Of a stretch of DNA of 62,486 nucleotides, positions 41,639-49,954 are shown piece after piece. The translations under genes and the position numbers were made by a program. This DNA comes from Actinomycetes bacterium. Its GTDB lineage: Bacteria > Actinomycetota > Actinomycetes > Streptosporangiales > Streptosporangiaceae. The stretch covers positions 1 to 62,486 of the forward strand of contig JAJYTD010000021.1 of the NCBI GenBank assembly GCA_021793235.1, in the 5' to 3' direction. The notes below the pieces were generated by a model, which ran no database searches, was not told the DNA's origin, and was given only the letters and a program-made list of their open reading frames with translations. Every line of letters starts with the position of its first letter. Position 1 is the stretch's first letter.

Positions 41639-42013
41639 ATGGAGAGCACAGACATGCATTCGCTGGACCGGTTGTCCGGGGAGCTGTTCACCGCCGACGC
41701 GGTGGGGCACTGGGGCGACCGGGACGTCCGCGGGCCGAGGATGATCGCCGAGCAGGTGCGGCAGGCGCAGCAGCTGTTCCCCGGCATCAGCACCGTACTG
41801 GAGGTGGGACCGATCGCCGAAGGCGATCTGCTGGCGGCCCAGTGGGTGTTCACGGACACCTACGCGGGCGGGCCCCCTGGTGCCCAGGCACCGGTGGGGG
41901 CCGAGGTGCGCTGCCCGGGCGTGGACATCTTCCGGATCCGCGGCGACCGGTTCTGCGCGTACTGGCCCCAAGGCGACAATCTCTCGCTGATGGCCCAGCT
42001 CAAAACCGTGTGA
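41639..42013 (+). CDS. SnoaL-like / ester-cyclase-type protein
   Basis: A 124-residue NTF2-fold protein resembling SnoaL-like polyketide cyclases. AVGHWGDRDVRGPRMIAEQVRQAQQLFPG (in part) and QWVFTDTYAGG, then VDIFRIRGDRFCAYWP, follow the family pattern of helix then strands lining a pocket. No polyketide genes are nearby, so 'cyclase' is only a fold name. GGGAAG precedes the ATG. Its last 14 nt overlap the end of the convergent ACT-domain gene. Confidence 0.8.
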   Translation: MESTDMHSLDRLSGELFTADAVGHWGDRDVRGPRMIAEQVRQAQQLFPGISTVLEVGPIAEGDLLAAQWVFTDTYAGGPPGAQAPVGAEVRCPGVDIFRIRGDRFCAYWPQGDNLSLMAQLKTV

Positions 42014-42434
42014 CCGGTGGGCAGGGGCGCTCCCCTGTCCCGGTGCCCGCGGCCAGCCCGCGAAGCAGGTCCACTGCCCACGGACCGTCGTCGTAGGGCA
42101 CGAACAGGTGGTCGTGGAAATAGCCGGCGACCACGTTGCACGACAGGCCCGCATCGGCCAGCACGCCCGAGACGGCGCGGGTGAGCCCCACGGCGTCGAG
42201 CGCGGAGTGGATCCGCAGGGTGATCCAGGCGGCGACGTAGGTGTAGGCCAGCTCCGCGGCGTCGGCCTCCTCCTGCGTGCACACCACTGTGAGTCCTTCG
42301 TCCTCGGCGACGGTGACCACGGGCCGCACGCCCGCCGGGACCTGTTCGGTATGGGCGAAGACGTAGCGGCCGGGCCGCAGCAGCGGTTCCATCCCGGACA
42401 GCAGCCGGGCAAGATCGTGTTCACCGGTGCTCAC
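42000..42434 (-). CDS. ACT-domain-like protein (DUF2241 type)
   Basis: A 144-residue protein of the small ACT-domain group. LARLLSGMEPLLRPGRYVFAH opens it; AWITLRIHSALDAVGLTRAVSGVLADAG (in part) and VVAGYFHDHLFVPYDD are characteristic. Such proteins may bind amino acids; no enzyme domain is attached. The GTG start follows a plausible spacing but no strong ribosome site. Its end overlaps the convergent SnoaL-like gene. Confidence 0.85.
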   Translation of the reverse strand: MSTGEHDLARLLSGMEPLLRPGRYVFAHTEQVPAGVRPVVTVAEDEGLTVVCTQEEADAAELAYTYVAAWITLRIHSALDAVGLTRAVSGVLADAGLSCNVVAGYFHDHLFVPYDDGPWAVDLLRGLAAGTGTGERPCPPVTRF

Positions 42435-42492
42435 GTGTGGTCCTCGTGTTCTTGCCGGGTGCGGGCCGCCCCGTGGGGCGGATGGGTCAGCT

Positions 42493-43029
42493 CTAGCCGC
42501 GGTCCAGGTCCGAGGGCCGGATGCGGAAGACCTGCAGCCGGCGGTCGTAGTACTTCTCGGTCTCGCCGACCCATTCCATCCCCAGGCGGCGGGCGGTGGC
42601 GATGGCGCGGGTGTTGTCGGGCCGGGCGACCGCGAAGACCTCCTCGATCCCCTGCTCGAAGGCCCAGCGGATGAGGCGCTGGCTTGCCTCGGTGGCATAG
42701 CCGTTGCCCCATGTGTCGGGGCGGAGCTGCCAGCTGAGCTCGAAGTCCTCTTCGAAAGGCGGCAGCAGCCGCAGGGAGAGCCCGCCGATGAGCTCTCCGT
42801 CGTCCGCGCGGACGATCGCCCACCGGCCTGCGGGCGGCACCAGGTTGGGCTGGGCCTCGACCCAGGCATGCAGGACCGACCGCATCGCCGCCGTGTCGTG
42901 GACGGCGCGCATCTGCGGTGTCAGCCACCTGGCGACGTCATGGGCTCCGTAGACGGCCAGCGCCGCTTCGGCGTCGTCGACGTCCCAGTCGCGGATGATC
43001 AGTCGGTCGGTGCGCAACTCAGCGGTCAT
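42493..43029 (-). CDS. GNAT acetyltransferase (RimJ/RimL type)
   Basis: A 178-residue GNAT. LRTDRLIIRDWDVDDAEAAL is the typical N-terminus, ELSWQLRPDTWGNGYATEAS holds the acetyl-CoA-binding R/QxxGxG/A-like segment, and ARPDNTRAIATARRLGM the following helix. It belongs to the RimJ/RimL branch that acetylates N-termini or small amines. The start could be the ATG at 43029 or the one at 43038; neither has a clear ribosome site. Monocistronic. Confidence 0.88.
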   Translation of the reverse strand: MTAELRTDRLIIRDWDVDDAEAALAVYGAHDVARWLTPQMRAVHDTAAMRSVLHAWVEAQPNLVPPAGRWAIVRADDGELIGGLSLRLLPPFEEDFELSWQLRPDTWGNGYATEASQRLIRWAFEQGIEEVFAVARPDNTRAIATARRLGMEWVGETEKYYDRRLQVFRIRPSDLDRG

Positions 43030-43113
43030 ATCCGGCATGGTAACCGCGAGCGGCCGGACCCGGACGAAAGAACACGGGGGCGGGGCGAAGTGGGATGGCA
43101 GGAGGAAACGAAC

Positions 43114-43141
43114 GGGGCCGCCCGGATGTCCGGGCGGCCCC
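43114..43141 (-). terminator. Terminator of the cold-shock gene
   Basis: Perfect 13-bp stem, GGGGCCGCCCGGA and its complement with a 2-nt centre, 26 nt after the csp stop. Factor-independent hairpin without a strong T-run, as usual in actinomycetes. Confidence 0.8.
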
Positions 43142-43166
43142 GCCGCTCAACCGTGGCGGCTCAGTC

Positions 43167-43370
43167 TCAGATGCCCTGCACGTTCTCGGCCTGCGGGCCC
43201 TTGGGGCCCTGCGTGATGTCGAACTCGACGCGCTGGTTCTCCTCCAGGTTACGGAAGCCCGAGCCCGCGATGTTGCTGTAGTGCACGAAAACGTCGGGGC
43301 CGCCGGCGTCCTGCTGGATGAAACCGAAACCCTTTTCGCCGTTGAACCACTTGACGGTTCCCTGCGTCAT
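43167..43370 (-). CDS. Cold-shock protein (CspA family)
   Basis: A 67-residue single cold-shock domain. RNP1 is KGFGFIQQD and RNP2 is [22 protein letters not shown] opens the barrel and [18 protein letters not shown] closes it. It binds single-stranded RNA/DNA as a chaperone. The ATG at 43370 is chosen as standard [11 protein letters not shown] leader of about 150 nt precedes it, with a terminator-like hairpin in the middle that may regulate read-through. A well-formed terminator follows. Confidence 0.95.
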   Translation of the reverse strand: MTQGTVKWFNGEKGFGFIQQDAGGPDVFVHYSNIAGSGFRNLEENQRVEFDITQGPKGPQAENVQGI

Positions 43371-43449
43371 CTGCGATCTCCCCATCTCTGAAGATCAGTC
43401 CAGACCCGCGCTCTGCGGTGTCTGCGGGTGCTGCGAACCTTCTCCAGAA

Positions 43450-43485
43450 ATGAAAAACGCCCGCTGGTCAAAAACTCCGCGGGCG
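43450..43485 (-). terminator. Terminator-like hairpin in the csp leader
   Basis: On the minus strand CGCCCGC and GCGGGCG pair around a 14-nt loop and are followed at once by TTTTT. This is an unusually good intrinsic terminator in such GC-rich DNA. It lies 80-115 nt upstream of the csp ATG and downstream of an AT-rich stretch near 43525 that could be the promoter, so it may attenuate csp or end a short RNA. Confidence 0.65.
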
Positions 43486-43735
43486 ATCACATGCGATCAG
43501 GCGAAATCAAGACTGCAACCCGCTTGTTACATTAGCACACCCGCGCCCCGCCCGCCACGTGTCTGCCGTCGACCTTCCAGGCGGCCGTGGCGGCCGACGG
43601 TGTCGGCTTCGCGCCGCACCCCGGCCCTATCCGGTCGACTCCGACCGGCCTCCGGTGTTCGCGACCGGTCCGGGGCCACCGGAGCCGCTGTCGGTATGGC
43701 GGCGGGGAGGCGCTGCCCCGCCGCGGCGAAGTCCC
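43486..43735. other. Promoter region of csp; no gene
   Basis: Together with the leader hairpin this forms the 365-nt gap between csp and the amidase stop. TTACATTAGC (43525-43535) is the AT-rich patch likely to hold the csp promoter on the minus strand. No other feature is seen. Confidence 0.4.
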
Positions 43736-45274
43736 CTAAATACCGGCCACTGTGCGCCGGTACCGCGGCGGCCTGCGCGCGTCGGCGGCCTGCTCGAACC
43801 CGTGTGCCAGGGCGAGGACACGGGCGTCCGCCCACCGCCCGGCGATCAGCGACAGCCCGACCGGGAGCGGGCCGACGAAGCCGGCGGGAACGGTGACACT
43901 GGGGTAGCCCGCGACCGCCGCCGGGGTGGTGGTGGACATGAGCGGGCCCTTCTCGTCGCCGCTCTCGATGCGCCAGGCGACCGGATTCGAGACCGTGGCG
44001 ATCGCGCTCAGTTGGTGGGCGGCGAGCACCTCGTCGATGGAGCGCCGCGCGTAATCGGCCAGTTCCGCCCGCCGGGCCCGGTGCTGCGGGCTGCGGGGAT
44101 CCGGCGCCGCCAGCGCCAACCGGAACAGCTCCTGGCCGTCGAAGCAGGCGCGCTCCCGCGGATCGCTGCTGGTGTACTCGATGAGTCCGGCCAGGTCGCG
44201 GGGGCCGCCGGCGCGCCCGCCCAGATAGGCGTGGATATCGCGGCGGAACTCACCGAGCAGGACACTGAGGTGCAGTTCGCCGATCAGCTGCTGGTAGGGG
44301 AGGTCGACATCGATGACCTCGGCCCCTTCCTGGCGCAGCAGTTCGGCCGACTTCGCCAGCACCTGCTGGACCGGATCGCCGGCGGCCGGGGTCTGCCACA
44401 GGCCGATCCGCGCCCCGCGCAGCGCCCCTGACCGCGGCGGGAATCCGTGGACCCCCCCGTCGGCAGGAAGGGCGCGGGTCGCCGGGTCGGCGGGGTCGCG
44501 CCCCTGCAGCACAGACAGCGCCAGCGCCGCGTCGGTGGTGTTTCGGGCTATCGGCCCCGGGGTGTCCTGCTCGGCTGAGATCGGCACTATCCCGGACCTG
44601 CTGACCAGCCCCAGAGTGGGCTTGCAACCGACCACTCCCGCCATCCCCGCCGGTCCGATGATCGAGCCGTCGGTCTCTGTCCCGATGGCCACCTGGGCGA
44701 GTGCGGCGGCCACACCGGCCGTCGACCCGGAGGACGATCCGCCGGGACTGCGGTCCAGAACATGGGGGTTGACGGTCTGCCCGCCAACAGCCGACCAGCC
44801 CGACACCGAGTCCGCGGAGCGGAAGTTCGACCATTCGGACAGGTTCGTCTTGCCGAGGATGACGGCTCCGGCGTTACGGAGGCGCCGCACCAGCTCCGCG
44901 TCTCGCGCGGGCGGGACGCCCCGCAGGGCCAGCGATCCGGCCGTGGTCCCCAGACCGGCCGTTTCCACGCTGTCCTTCACCAGGACGGGAATGCCGTCCA
45001 GCGGGCCGGCGCATTGGCCGTCGCGGCGCCGACGGTCGCTGGCCCGCGCCTGGTCCAGGGCGGTGGGGTCGACGAACAGCACCGCGCGCAGCAGCGGATT
45101 GAGGGCGCGGATCCGCTCCAGGTAGGCCTCTGTCAGACCGACGGCGTCCAGACCGCCGCGCTCCATCCGCAGTCGGAGTTGGGGAATGCTCGCCCGGTCC
45201 AGGTCGATGTCGAGCGCTGTATCGTCCTCGACCGGTTCGGTCAGGTTCTGGAAGGCGGATGCCTCCTCGGTCAA
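43736..45274 (-). CDS. Amidase-signature-family amidase
   Basis: A 512-residue amidase. The Ser-cisSer-Lys triad is visible: Lys in GIPVLVKDSVETAG, and the Ser-rich loop RSPGGSSSGSTAGVAAAL containing both serines; GTETDGSIIGPAGMAGVVG follows. The C-terminal GPLPVGLSLIAGRWAD is also typical. Substrates in the family range from aryl amides to glutamine of tRNA; with its AAxxGxP-rich C-terminus and no gatB neighbour it is not GatA. The start is taken as TTG at 45274 with AAAGGA 7 nt upstream; the frame stays open to 45400 but that part is Arg/Pro-rich noise. Confidence 0.88.
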   Translation of the reverse strand: MTEEASAFQNLTEPVEDDTALDIDLDRASIPQLRLRMERGGLDAVGLTEAYLERIRALNPLLRAVLFVDPTALDQARASDRRRRDGQCAGPLDGIPVLVKDSVETAGLGTTAGSLALRGVPPARDAELVRRLRNAGAVILGKTNLSEWSNFRSADSVSGWSAVGGQTVNPHVLDRSPGGSSSGSTAGVAAALAQVAIGTETDGSIIGPAGMAGVVGCKPTLGLVSRSGIVPISAEQDTPGPIARNTTDAALALSVLQGRDPADPATRALPADGGVHGFPPRSGALRGARIGLWQTPAAGDPVQQVLAKSAELLRQEGAEVIDVDLPYQQLIGELHLSVLLGEFRRDIHAYLGGRAGGPRDLAGLIEYTSSDPRERACFDGQELFRLALAAPDPRSPQHRARRAELADYARRSIDEVLAAHQLSAIATVSNPVAWRIESGDEKGPLMSTTTPAAVAGYPSVTVPAGFVGPLPVGLSLIAGRWADARVLALAHGFEQAADARRPPRYRRTVAGI

Positions 45275-45466
45275 CGATGTCCTTTCTGGACCGGGCCCCG
45301 CACGCGGTGGGCGCGTGCGGCGCCGTCCTGCCCGGGGAGGGCTGGAGAGCGGGCGAACACACCGGAGGACATCATATGTTCGGGTTCCGCAGTGGTTCAA
45401 CGTGGTCCGGCGCGGAACCGCGGCGTCGGCCGCAGGTCCTCGCCCGCCGCACGGGACGGGGCACCG

Positions 45467-46324
45467 CTAACCGGATGGCGCGGTTCCGGCATCGGCGGCA
45501 AAGGCGGTCTCGCGGTAGGCCTCCAGTTCGGCCAGGCGTTCCCGCAGAGCGGCCCTGGTCCCGTTGTAGGCGTCGCTGCCCAGCGTCAGCCGTGCGGGCG
45601 GTGCCGTGGAGTCGCCCGCGCCGATGATCGCCTGCGCCATCTTGGCCGGGTCGGCGGTCCGTTCAGGGGAGGGGGCCGGAATCTCACCGGCCATGACCTG
45701 GCGCACCTGTCCGGCGGGATTGTGGTCGTAGGCCTCTACTGCCGGGGCCACGGCGGAATCGGCGCCGCCGGGTACGGTGCGGGCCGTACCCGCTCTGACT
45801 ACGGTGACGCTGATGCCGAACGGGGCGACTTCGGCGGCGACCGACGCGTAGAAACCCTCGATGGCCTGAGCGGTCGCATGGCACAGGCTCACCCCGGCGG
45901 CCGCCGGTCCGCCCATGCCCGAGACCTGGATGATGCGGCCGCCTCCCTGCCCGCGCAGGCGCGGGATGACGGCGCGGGCCAGTTGGACGGGGCCGACCAG
46001 GCCGACGCTGACCTCCCGGGCGATCTGATCGTCGGTGAGTTCCTCACACGCCCCGAACAGCCCGGACCCGGTGGTAGAGACGACCGCGTCGATGAGTCCC
46101 AGTTCGGAGAACGCCGCATCCACCACGCGGCGCAGTGCCGGGGTGTCGGTGGGGTCGAGCGAGGCCGTCCACAGCCGGTCGCCGTACCGGACAGCGGATT
46201 GGGCCAGTGCCTCAGGGTGGCGCGCGGTCGCCGCGACCCGGTCGCCTCGGGCGAGCAGTCGTTCTGCGATCTCTTGCCCCAGCCCGGACGCGGCATCGGT
46301 GATCAGCCAGGTCTTGGGCTCCAT
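45467..46324 (-). CDS. SDR-fold protein lacking the catalytic Tyr and Lys
   Basis: A 285-residue Rossmann protein aligned along its length with the SDR at 5.1 kb. The cofactor turn is ITDAASGLG instead of TGxxxGxG; the NNAG position reads STTG. Aligning LCHATAQAIEGFY with LYGAGKAALDSMS puts Cys where Tyr should be and Ala where Lys should be. So it is probably not an oxidoreductase, and may be a binding or regulatory protein. The frame is intact. The ATG follows GGGAG. It is downstream of, and codirectional with, a decayed endonuclease fragment. Confidence 0.85.
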   Translation of the reverse strand: MEPKTWLITDAASGLGQEIAERLLARGDRVAATARHPEALAQSAVRYGDRLWTASLDPTDTPALRRVVDAAFSELGLIDAVVSTTGSGLFGACEELTDDQIAREVSVGLVGPVQLARAVIPRLRGQGGGRIIQVSGMGGPAAAGVSLCHATAQAIEGFYASVAAEVAPFGISVTVVRAGTARTVPGGADSAVAPAVEAYDHNPAGQVRQVMAGEIPAPSPERTADPAKMAQAIIGAGDSTAPPARLTLGSDAYNGTRAALRERLAELEAYRETAFAADAGTAPSG

Positions 46325-46453
46325 TTGTCGACTCCCTCGCGATCGTACCGAGCACTCGGTGGGTCCGCTAGCCGCCACGGCGCCGTTCACACGCCCTTCG
46401 GCCGTTCCCCGGTGCGGGAAGCCTGGCGCCGGGGCTCCTCTGCTGCGGGCGCC

Positions 46454-46640
46454 TCAGGTGGCGGATGTGCGCACCTGTTCGGCGCGGGCGGTTCCAGCGG
46501 AGATCCGGGCAGAGACCGGGTCCGCCAGGACCGGGGGCCGCCACAGCGGCGCCGACCGGCCCGCGATCCTGATGCCCGCCTCCTGGGCGAGGGCATGCCC
46601 GGCTTCGCGCAGTGCCGCGTGCGCGGTGTTCTGCCGGGTA
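46454..46640 (-). pseudogene. N-terminal fragment of an HhH-GPD endonuclease-like protein
   Basis: The frame reads TAHAALREAGHALAQEAG, then IRIAGRSAPLWRPPVLADPV and SARISAGTA before diverging and stopping at 46454. This resembles the N-terminus of an actinobacterial endonuclease-III-like (HhH-GPD) protein, where I expect PAPLYRLLVLALLLSARI. Leu-to-Pro changes (RPPVLADPVS for RLLVLADLLS) suggest decay, and the HhH domain is absent. It occupies most of a 386-nt gap between the SDR-like and DoxX genes. Confidence 0.5.
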
Positions 46641-46710
46641 GGCCACGCGTGCCCTCCCTGCGGGCGGCAGCGCACCGGGGTGCCCCTTGCCGGTGTCGGC
46701 GGATCGGGTG

Positions 46711-47121
46711 TCAGCCGAACAGGGGGCCGGTGACCGTCGGCCCGAGGTCGCATCCCCCGGCGTGGGTTCCGAAAACGATCAGCGCCGCGCCCGCCAGCGC
46801 GAGGTCCTTTTGGAACTGGATCATCTCCTGCTGCCGGGCGCCGGCATCGCCCTCCTTCCAAAAGGCGTGCATCAGGAACGCGGTGGGCACCAGGAACAGG
46901 ACCAGTAGCAGCGCGCCCAGATCCGCCCAGATGCCGAGCAGCACGCTCAGCGCCCCGAGCAGCATGAGAACGCCGCTGCCGAGGGTGGCGGGCCCGGATA
47001 GCGGTACCCCCTTGGACGCGGCGTACCCGGCCATGGCCTTGCCCTGGGTGAGGTGGCCGACCGCAGAGGAAAGGAACAGGATCACAAAGAGGATCCGGCC
47101 GATGAGTACTACGAACTCCAT
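46711..47121 (-). CDS. DoxX-family membrane protein
   Basis: A 136-residue DoxX protein with four hydrophobic helices. GRILFVILFLSSAVGHLTQ is helix 1; GHL and the following Gly pattern AMAGYAASKGVP are the family mark; LLMLLGALSVLLGIWADLGALLLVLFLVP-type helices follow; HAFWKEGD...QQEMIQFQKDLALAGAALIVF completes it. DoxX proteins are linked to redox or thiol/quinone metabolism, but activity is usually unknown. GGGAAG precedes the ATG. It is divergent from the CSD-type gene at 47449. Confidence 0.9.
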   Translation of the reverse strand: MEFVVLIGRILFVILFLSSAVGHLTQGKAMAGYAASKGVPLSGPATLGSGVLMLLGALSVLLGIWADLGALLLVLFLVPTAFLMHAFWKEGDAGARQQEMIQFQKDLALAGAALIVFGTHAGGCDLGPTVTGPLFG

Positions 47122-47448
47122 GGTGGCTTCCCGATGATCGGAGGCGGTGAACGTATCGGCCGCTACCCATATGCCCGGTGTTGCAACGGGAGAGGCGCAC
47201 GGGTCCGCCGCCCCACCGGGCCGGGCGGCGCTGCGGAGCGGATGCGTCGGCCGGTTCCGCCGGGTGCCGCATCGGATGCGGGGTGCGACCGGGAAGGCCA
47301 CCGGTTAGGCTGTCGATCAGGGCGTATCGTCCGGCCCGGCCGGGGCGCGATCGGACCATGGCGGCGGGGCAGTGAGGGCGGACAGCGGCACCTCTGCCGC
47401 GGGTGCCGGGCGACCACGCGGATAGGCGGCAGGCGAGTAAGGAAGTTG
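47122..47448. other. Divergent intergenic region DoxX/cold-shock-type gene
   Basis: 327 nt holding both promoters. The stretch 47230-47400 is high-GC without distinct motifs. No gene is supported on either strand. Confidence 0.4.
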
Positions 47449-47895
47449 ATGGCGGTGGCGACCGGTAGGGTCTTGCAGTTCGACGGTGCACGCGGATACG
47501 GGTTCATCGCACCTGATGCGGGTGGTGAAGACGTCTTCGTCCATGCCAACGATCTCTACGATGAGAAGTATCTGTTCACCCCGGGGACCCTGGTCGAGTT
47601 CGATTTGGTCGAGGGCGAACGCGGCCCCAAGGCCGTCGCGGTCGAGATCGTGGACGACGCGGAGCCCGCGCACCTGGTCGAGGAGCGCGGCGAACCGGCG
47701 GCCGAGCGTTCGGGGCCCGTCTCGGGCGGTCCGGCGCTCTCGGATGCGGGCGTCCGCGTCACCGCTGAAGGCTTCACCCGGGAACTGACCGAAGCGCTCA
47801 TCGATTCCGCGCCCACACTGACGGGAGCGCAGATCCGCCAGGTCCGCGAGTGCGCGCTGAAGCTCGCCCATGGCCACGGGTGGATCGGCCGCTGA
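47449..47895 (+). CDS. Cold-shock-domain protein with C-terminal extension
   Basis: A 148-residue protein. The cold-shock domain (4-70) has ARGYGFIAPD (RNP1) and DVFVHANDLYD (RNP2). A charged linker (VEERGEPAAERSG) and a helical C-terminal domain, FTRELTEALIDSAPTLTGAQIRQVRECAL, follow; this combined architecture recurs in actinobacteria and its C-terminal role is unknown. AAGGA is 6 nt before the ATG. Stand-alone, divergent from DoxX. Confidence 0.9.
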   Translation: MAVATGRVLQFDGARGYGFIAPDAGGEDVFVHANDLYDEKYLFTPGTLVEFDLVEGERGPKAVAVEIVDDAEPAHLVEERGEPAAERSGPVSGGPALSDAGVRVTAEGFTRELTEALIDSAPTLTGAQIRQVRECALKLAHGHGWIGR

Positions 47896-48077
47896 ACCGG
47901 CGACCGGCCCCGTCCTCCTTGGCGGGGCGGCTCCTGCCGCCCGGCCCCGTCCGTTGTGCGGCCGGTCCCAGCCGGGATCCACGCCGTCCATAAGAGCGCG
48001 GTGGATGCGCTGGAACCGACCCGGCCGGCTCACCGCCTTGGGCAATGCAGCGCCCTGTGCAGGGTGTCCGCCCGTGT

Positions 48078-49274
48078 TCAATCGTCGGTGCCCAGCCACA
48101 GGTCGGGGCCGAAGACCTCGTAGTGGACGGCGCGGGCGGGGACCCCTGCCTTCAGGAGCCGGCCGCGCACGTCGCGCATGAAGGGCACGGGACCGCAGAG
48201 GTAGATTTCGGCGCCTTCTGGGATCGCGACGTCGGACAGGTCCATTCGCCCTTGCCTGGCGCAGCCGCAGTCCGCGTCCTCGTACCAGACGATGCGCTCG
48301 GCGTCGGGCAGCGCGTCGACCATGGCCTTCCATTCGCGGCGCAGCGCGTGGGTGCGTTTGGAGCGGTCGGCGTGCAGCGCCAGGACGCGGCGCCGCGAGC
48401 CGGTGTCCGACAGGTGGCGCAGCATCGCGGCGATCGGGGTGCAGCCGATGCCGGCGGAGATGAGCACCACGGGCGCATCGCCGTCGTCGAGGTGGATGTC
48501 GCCGAAGGCTGCGGACAGGGTGAGTTCGTCCCCTTCGGCGACGGTGTCGTACAGCAGGTTGGACACCTCCCCGTCAGGTAGCGTGCGGTCTCCCCGGACC
48601 CGCTTGACGGTGATCCGGCGCAGCTCTGTTCCGGTACTGCCGGAGAGCGAGTACTGGCGCAGCTGGTGGATGCCGTCGGGCATGAGCATCCGGACACTGA
48701 CGTACTGGCCGGGCCGGGCGGGCGGGACCGGGGCGTCCCCCTTGGGCCGGAGCACGAAGGAGACCACGTCGGGGGTCTCCTCGCGGCGCTCTACCACGGT
48801 CCACTGCCGCCAGGTCCGGCCGTCGCGGGCTTCGGCTTCGGCGTAGATGCGCGCCTCCAGGGCGATGAGCGCGCCGGCCATCAGCCAGTAGACCTCGTCC
48901 CAGGCCGCCGCGACCTCAGGGGTGACGGCGTCGCCGAGCACGTCGGCGATGGCGCCGAACAGGTACTTGTGCACGATGACGTACTGGTCGTCGGTGACGG
49001 TGACAGCGGCGTGCTTGTGCGCGATGCGCGCCAGCAGGGCGTCGGGCCGCTCATCGGGGTTGTCCAGCAGTGCCGATGCGAAGCCCGCGATGGATGCGGC
49101 CAGCGCCCGGCTCTGCTCTCCGCTGGCCTGGTTGCCGCGATTGAACAGGCCGTCCAGGAGCTCCGGACGCTCGGCGAACATCGTCGTGTAGAAGCGGGTG
49201 GTGATGGCGTCGAGCGAGGCGGAAACGACCGGCAGTGTGGTGCGGACGACTTCGGCGGACTGCGTGGAGAGCAT
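48078..49274 (-). CDS. hmp: Flavohemoprotein (nitric oxide dioxygenase)
   Basis: A 398-residue flavohemoglobin converting nitric oxide to nitrate using oxygen and NAD(P)H. The globin domain (1-140) has Tyr29 (RFYTTMF) and the proximal heme His in RIAHKHAA (His88 by alignment); the FAD domain carries LRQYSLSGS, and the NAD domain ISAGIGCTPIAAML and CGPVPFM. Compared with classical Hmp the C-terminal end VHYEVFGPDL is typical. The upstream NsrR gene on the same strand and a dyad between them indicate NO-responsive repression. Confidence 0.95.
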   Translation of the reverse strand: MLSTQSAEVVRTTLPVVSASLDAITTRFYTTMFAERPELLDGLFNRGNQASGEQSRALAASIAGFASALLDNPDERPDALLARIAHKHAAVTVTDDQYVIVHKYLFGAIADVLGDAVTPEVAAAWDEVYWLMAGALIALEARIYAEAEARDGRTWRQWTVVERREETPDVVSFVLRPKGDAPVPPARPGQYVSVRMLMPDGIHQLRQYSLSGSTGTELRRITVKRVRGDRTLPDGEVSNLLYDTVAEGDELTLSAAFGDIHLDDGDAPVVLISAGIGCTPIAAMLRHLSDTGSRRRVLALHADRSKRTHALRREWKAMVDALPDAERIVWYEDADCGCARQGRMDLSDVAIPEGAEIYLCGPVPFMRDVRGRLLKAGVPARAVHYEVFGPDLWLGTDD

Positions 49275-49311
49275 GCTGCCTCCCGATCGGGTCCGGGGCG
49301 GCACCCGGAAC

Positions 49312-49338
49312 TTAATTGGAATGTCAGATGCATATTAA
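49312..49338. promoter_or_regulatory. Probable NsrR operator in the hmp promoter
   Basis: An AT-rich 27-bp dyad with outer TTAAT/ATTAA arms (TTAATTGGAATG...ATGCATATTAA), 40-65 nt before the hmp ATG. The size and sequence style fit an NsrR/Rrf2 11-1-11 type site. Confidence 0.65.
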
Positions 49339-49389
49339 AACGCTTCCCGCGGCCCCCAACTCGGGGGTCGACATCAGAGAATTAGCAGG

Positions 49390-49845
49390 TCACACCGTGT
49401 TTTTCGGGACGGATCCGGGTGGTTTCAAGGCGAGCAGAACCGGCCCTGTGGGAGATGCCACAAGGGACTCCACCGGCACCGCGTCCAGCGACGAGAAGAA
49501 CGCCTCCTGTGCCTCGCGCAGCGCCGACCGCAGCCGACACGCCGACCGCAGCGGACAAGGCGGACCGTCCTCGCAGCCCACGACATCCTCCGCGCCTTCG
49601 AGCCTCCGGACGATCCACCCCACTGATGCCGAACGCCCCGCCTCGGTGAGTCGCAGTCCCCCGCCCCGCCCCCGCCGCGCTTCGACCAGACCCAGGCCGC
49701 TCAGGCGCGCCACCGCCTTGGCCGCGTGCGTGTAGGGGGCCGCCACCATGTCCGCCACCTCGCGCGTCGTCAGCGGTTCCGATCCGGCGACGGCCAGCCG
49801 CATGACGATACGCAGCGAGAGGTCGGTGAAGGCGGTGAGGCGCAT
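49390..49845 (-). CDS. nsrR: NsrR, Rrf2-family [Fe-S] NO-sensing repressor
   Basis: A 151-residue Rrf2 regulator. The wHTH (LSLRIVMRLAVAGSEPLTTREVADMV, given in part) is followed by a wing with RGRGGGLRL. Three cysteines at 91, 97 and 103 (GCEDGPPCPLRSACRL) match the cluster ligands of NsrR, where NO destroys the [4Fe-4S] cluster and releases repression. hmp lies 115 nt downstream, with a dyad between them, so hmp is the obvious target. Confidence 0.93.
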   Translation of the reverse strand: MRLTAFTDLSLRIVMRLAVAGSEPLTTREVADMVAAPYTHAAKAVARLSGLGLVEARRGRGGGLRLTEAGRSASVGWIVRRLEGAEDVVGCEDGPPCPLRSACRLRSALREAQEAFFSSLDAVPVESLVASPTGPVLLALKPPGSVPKNTV

Positions 49846-49954
49846 ATCTCCACGTTAAGACGCGCACCGGCGTCGTGCGGCCGCAGCGCTGCGGCCGGCT
49901 CCCGCCGCACCTGCCCGGGCCGGTCCGCGGTCCGCACCGCCGGGAAACCCCGGA

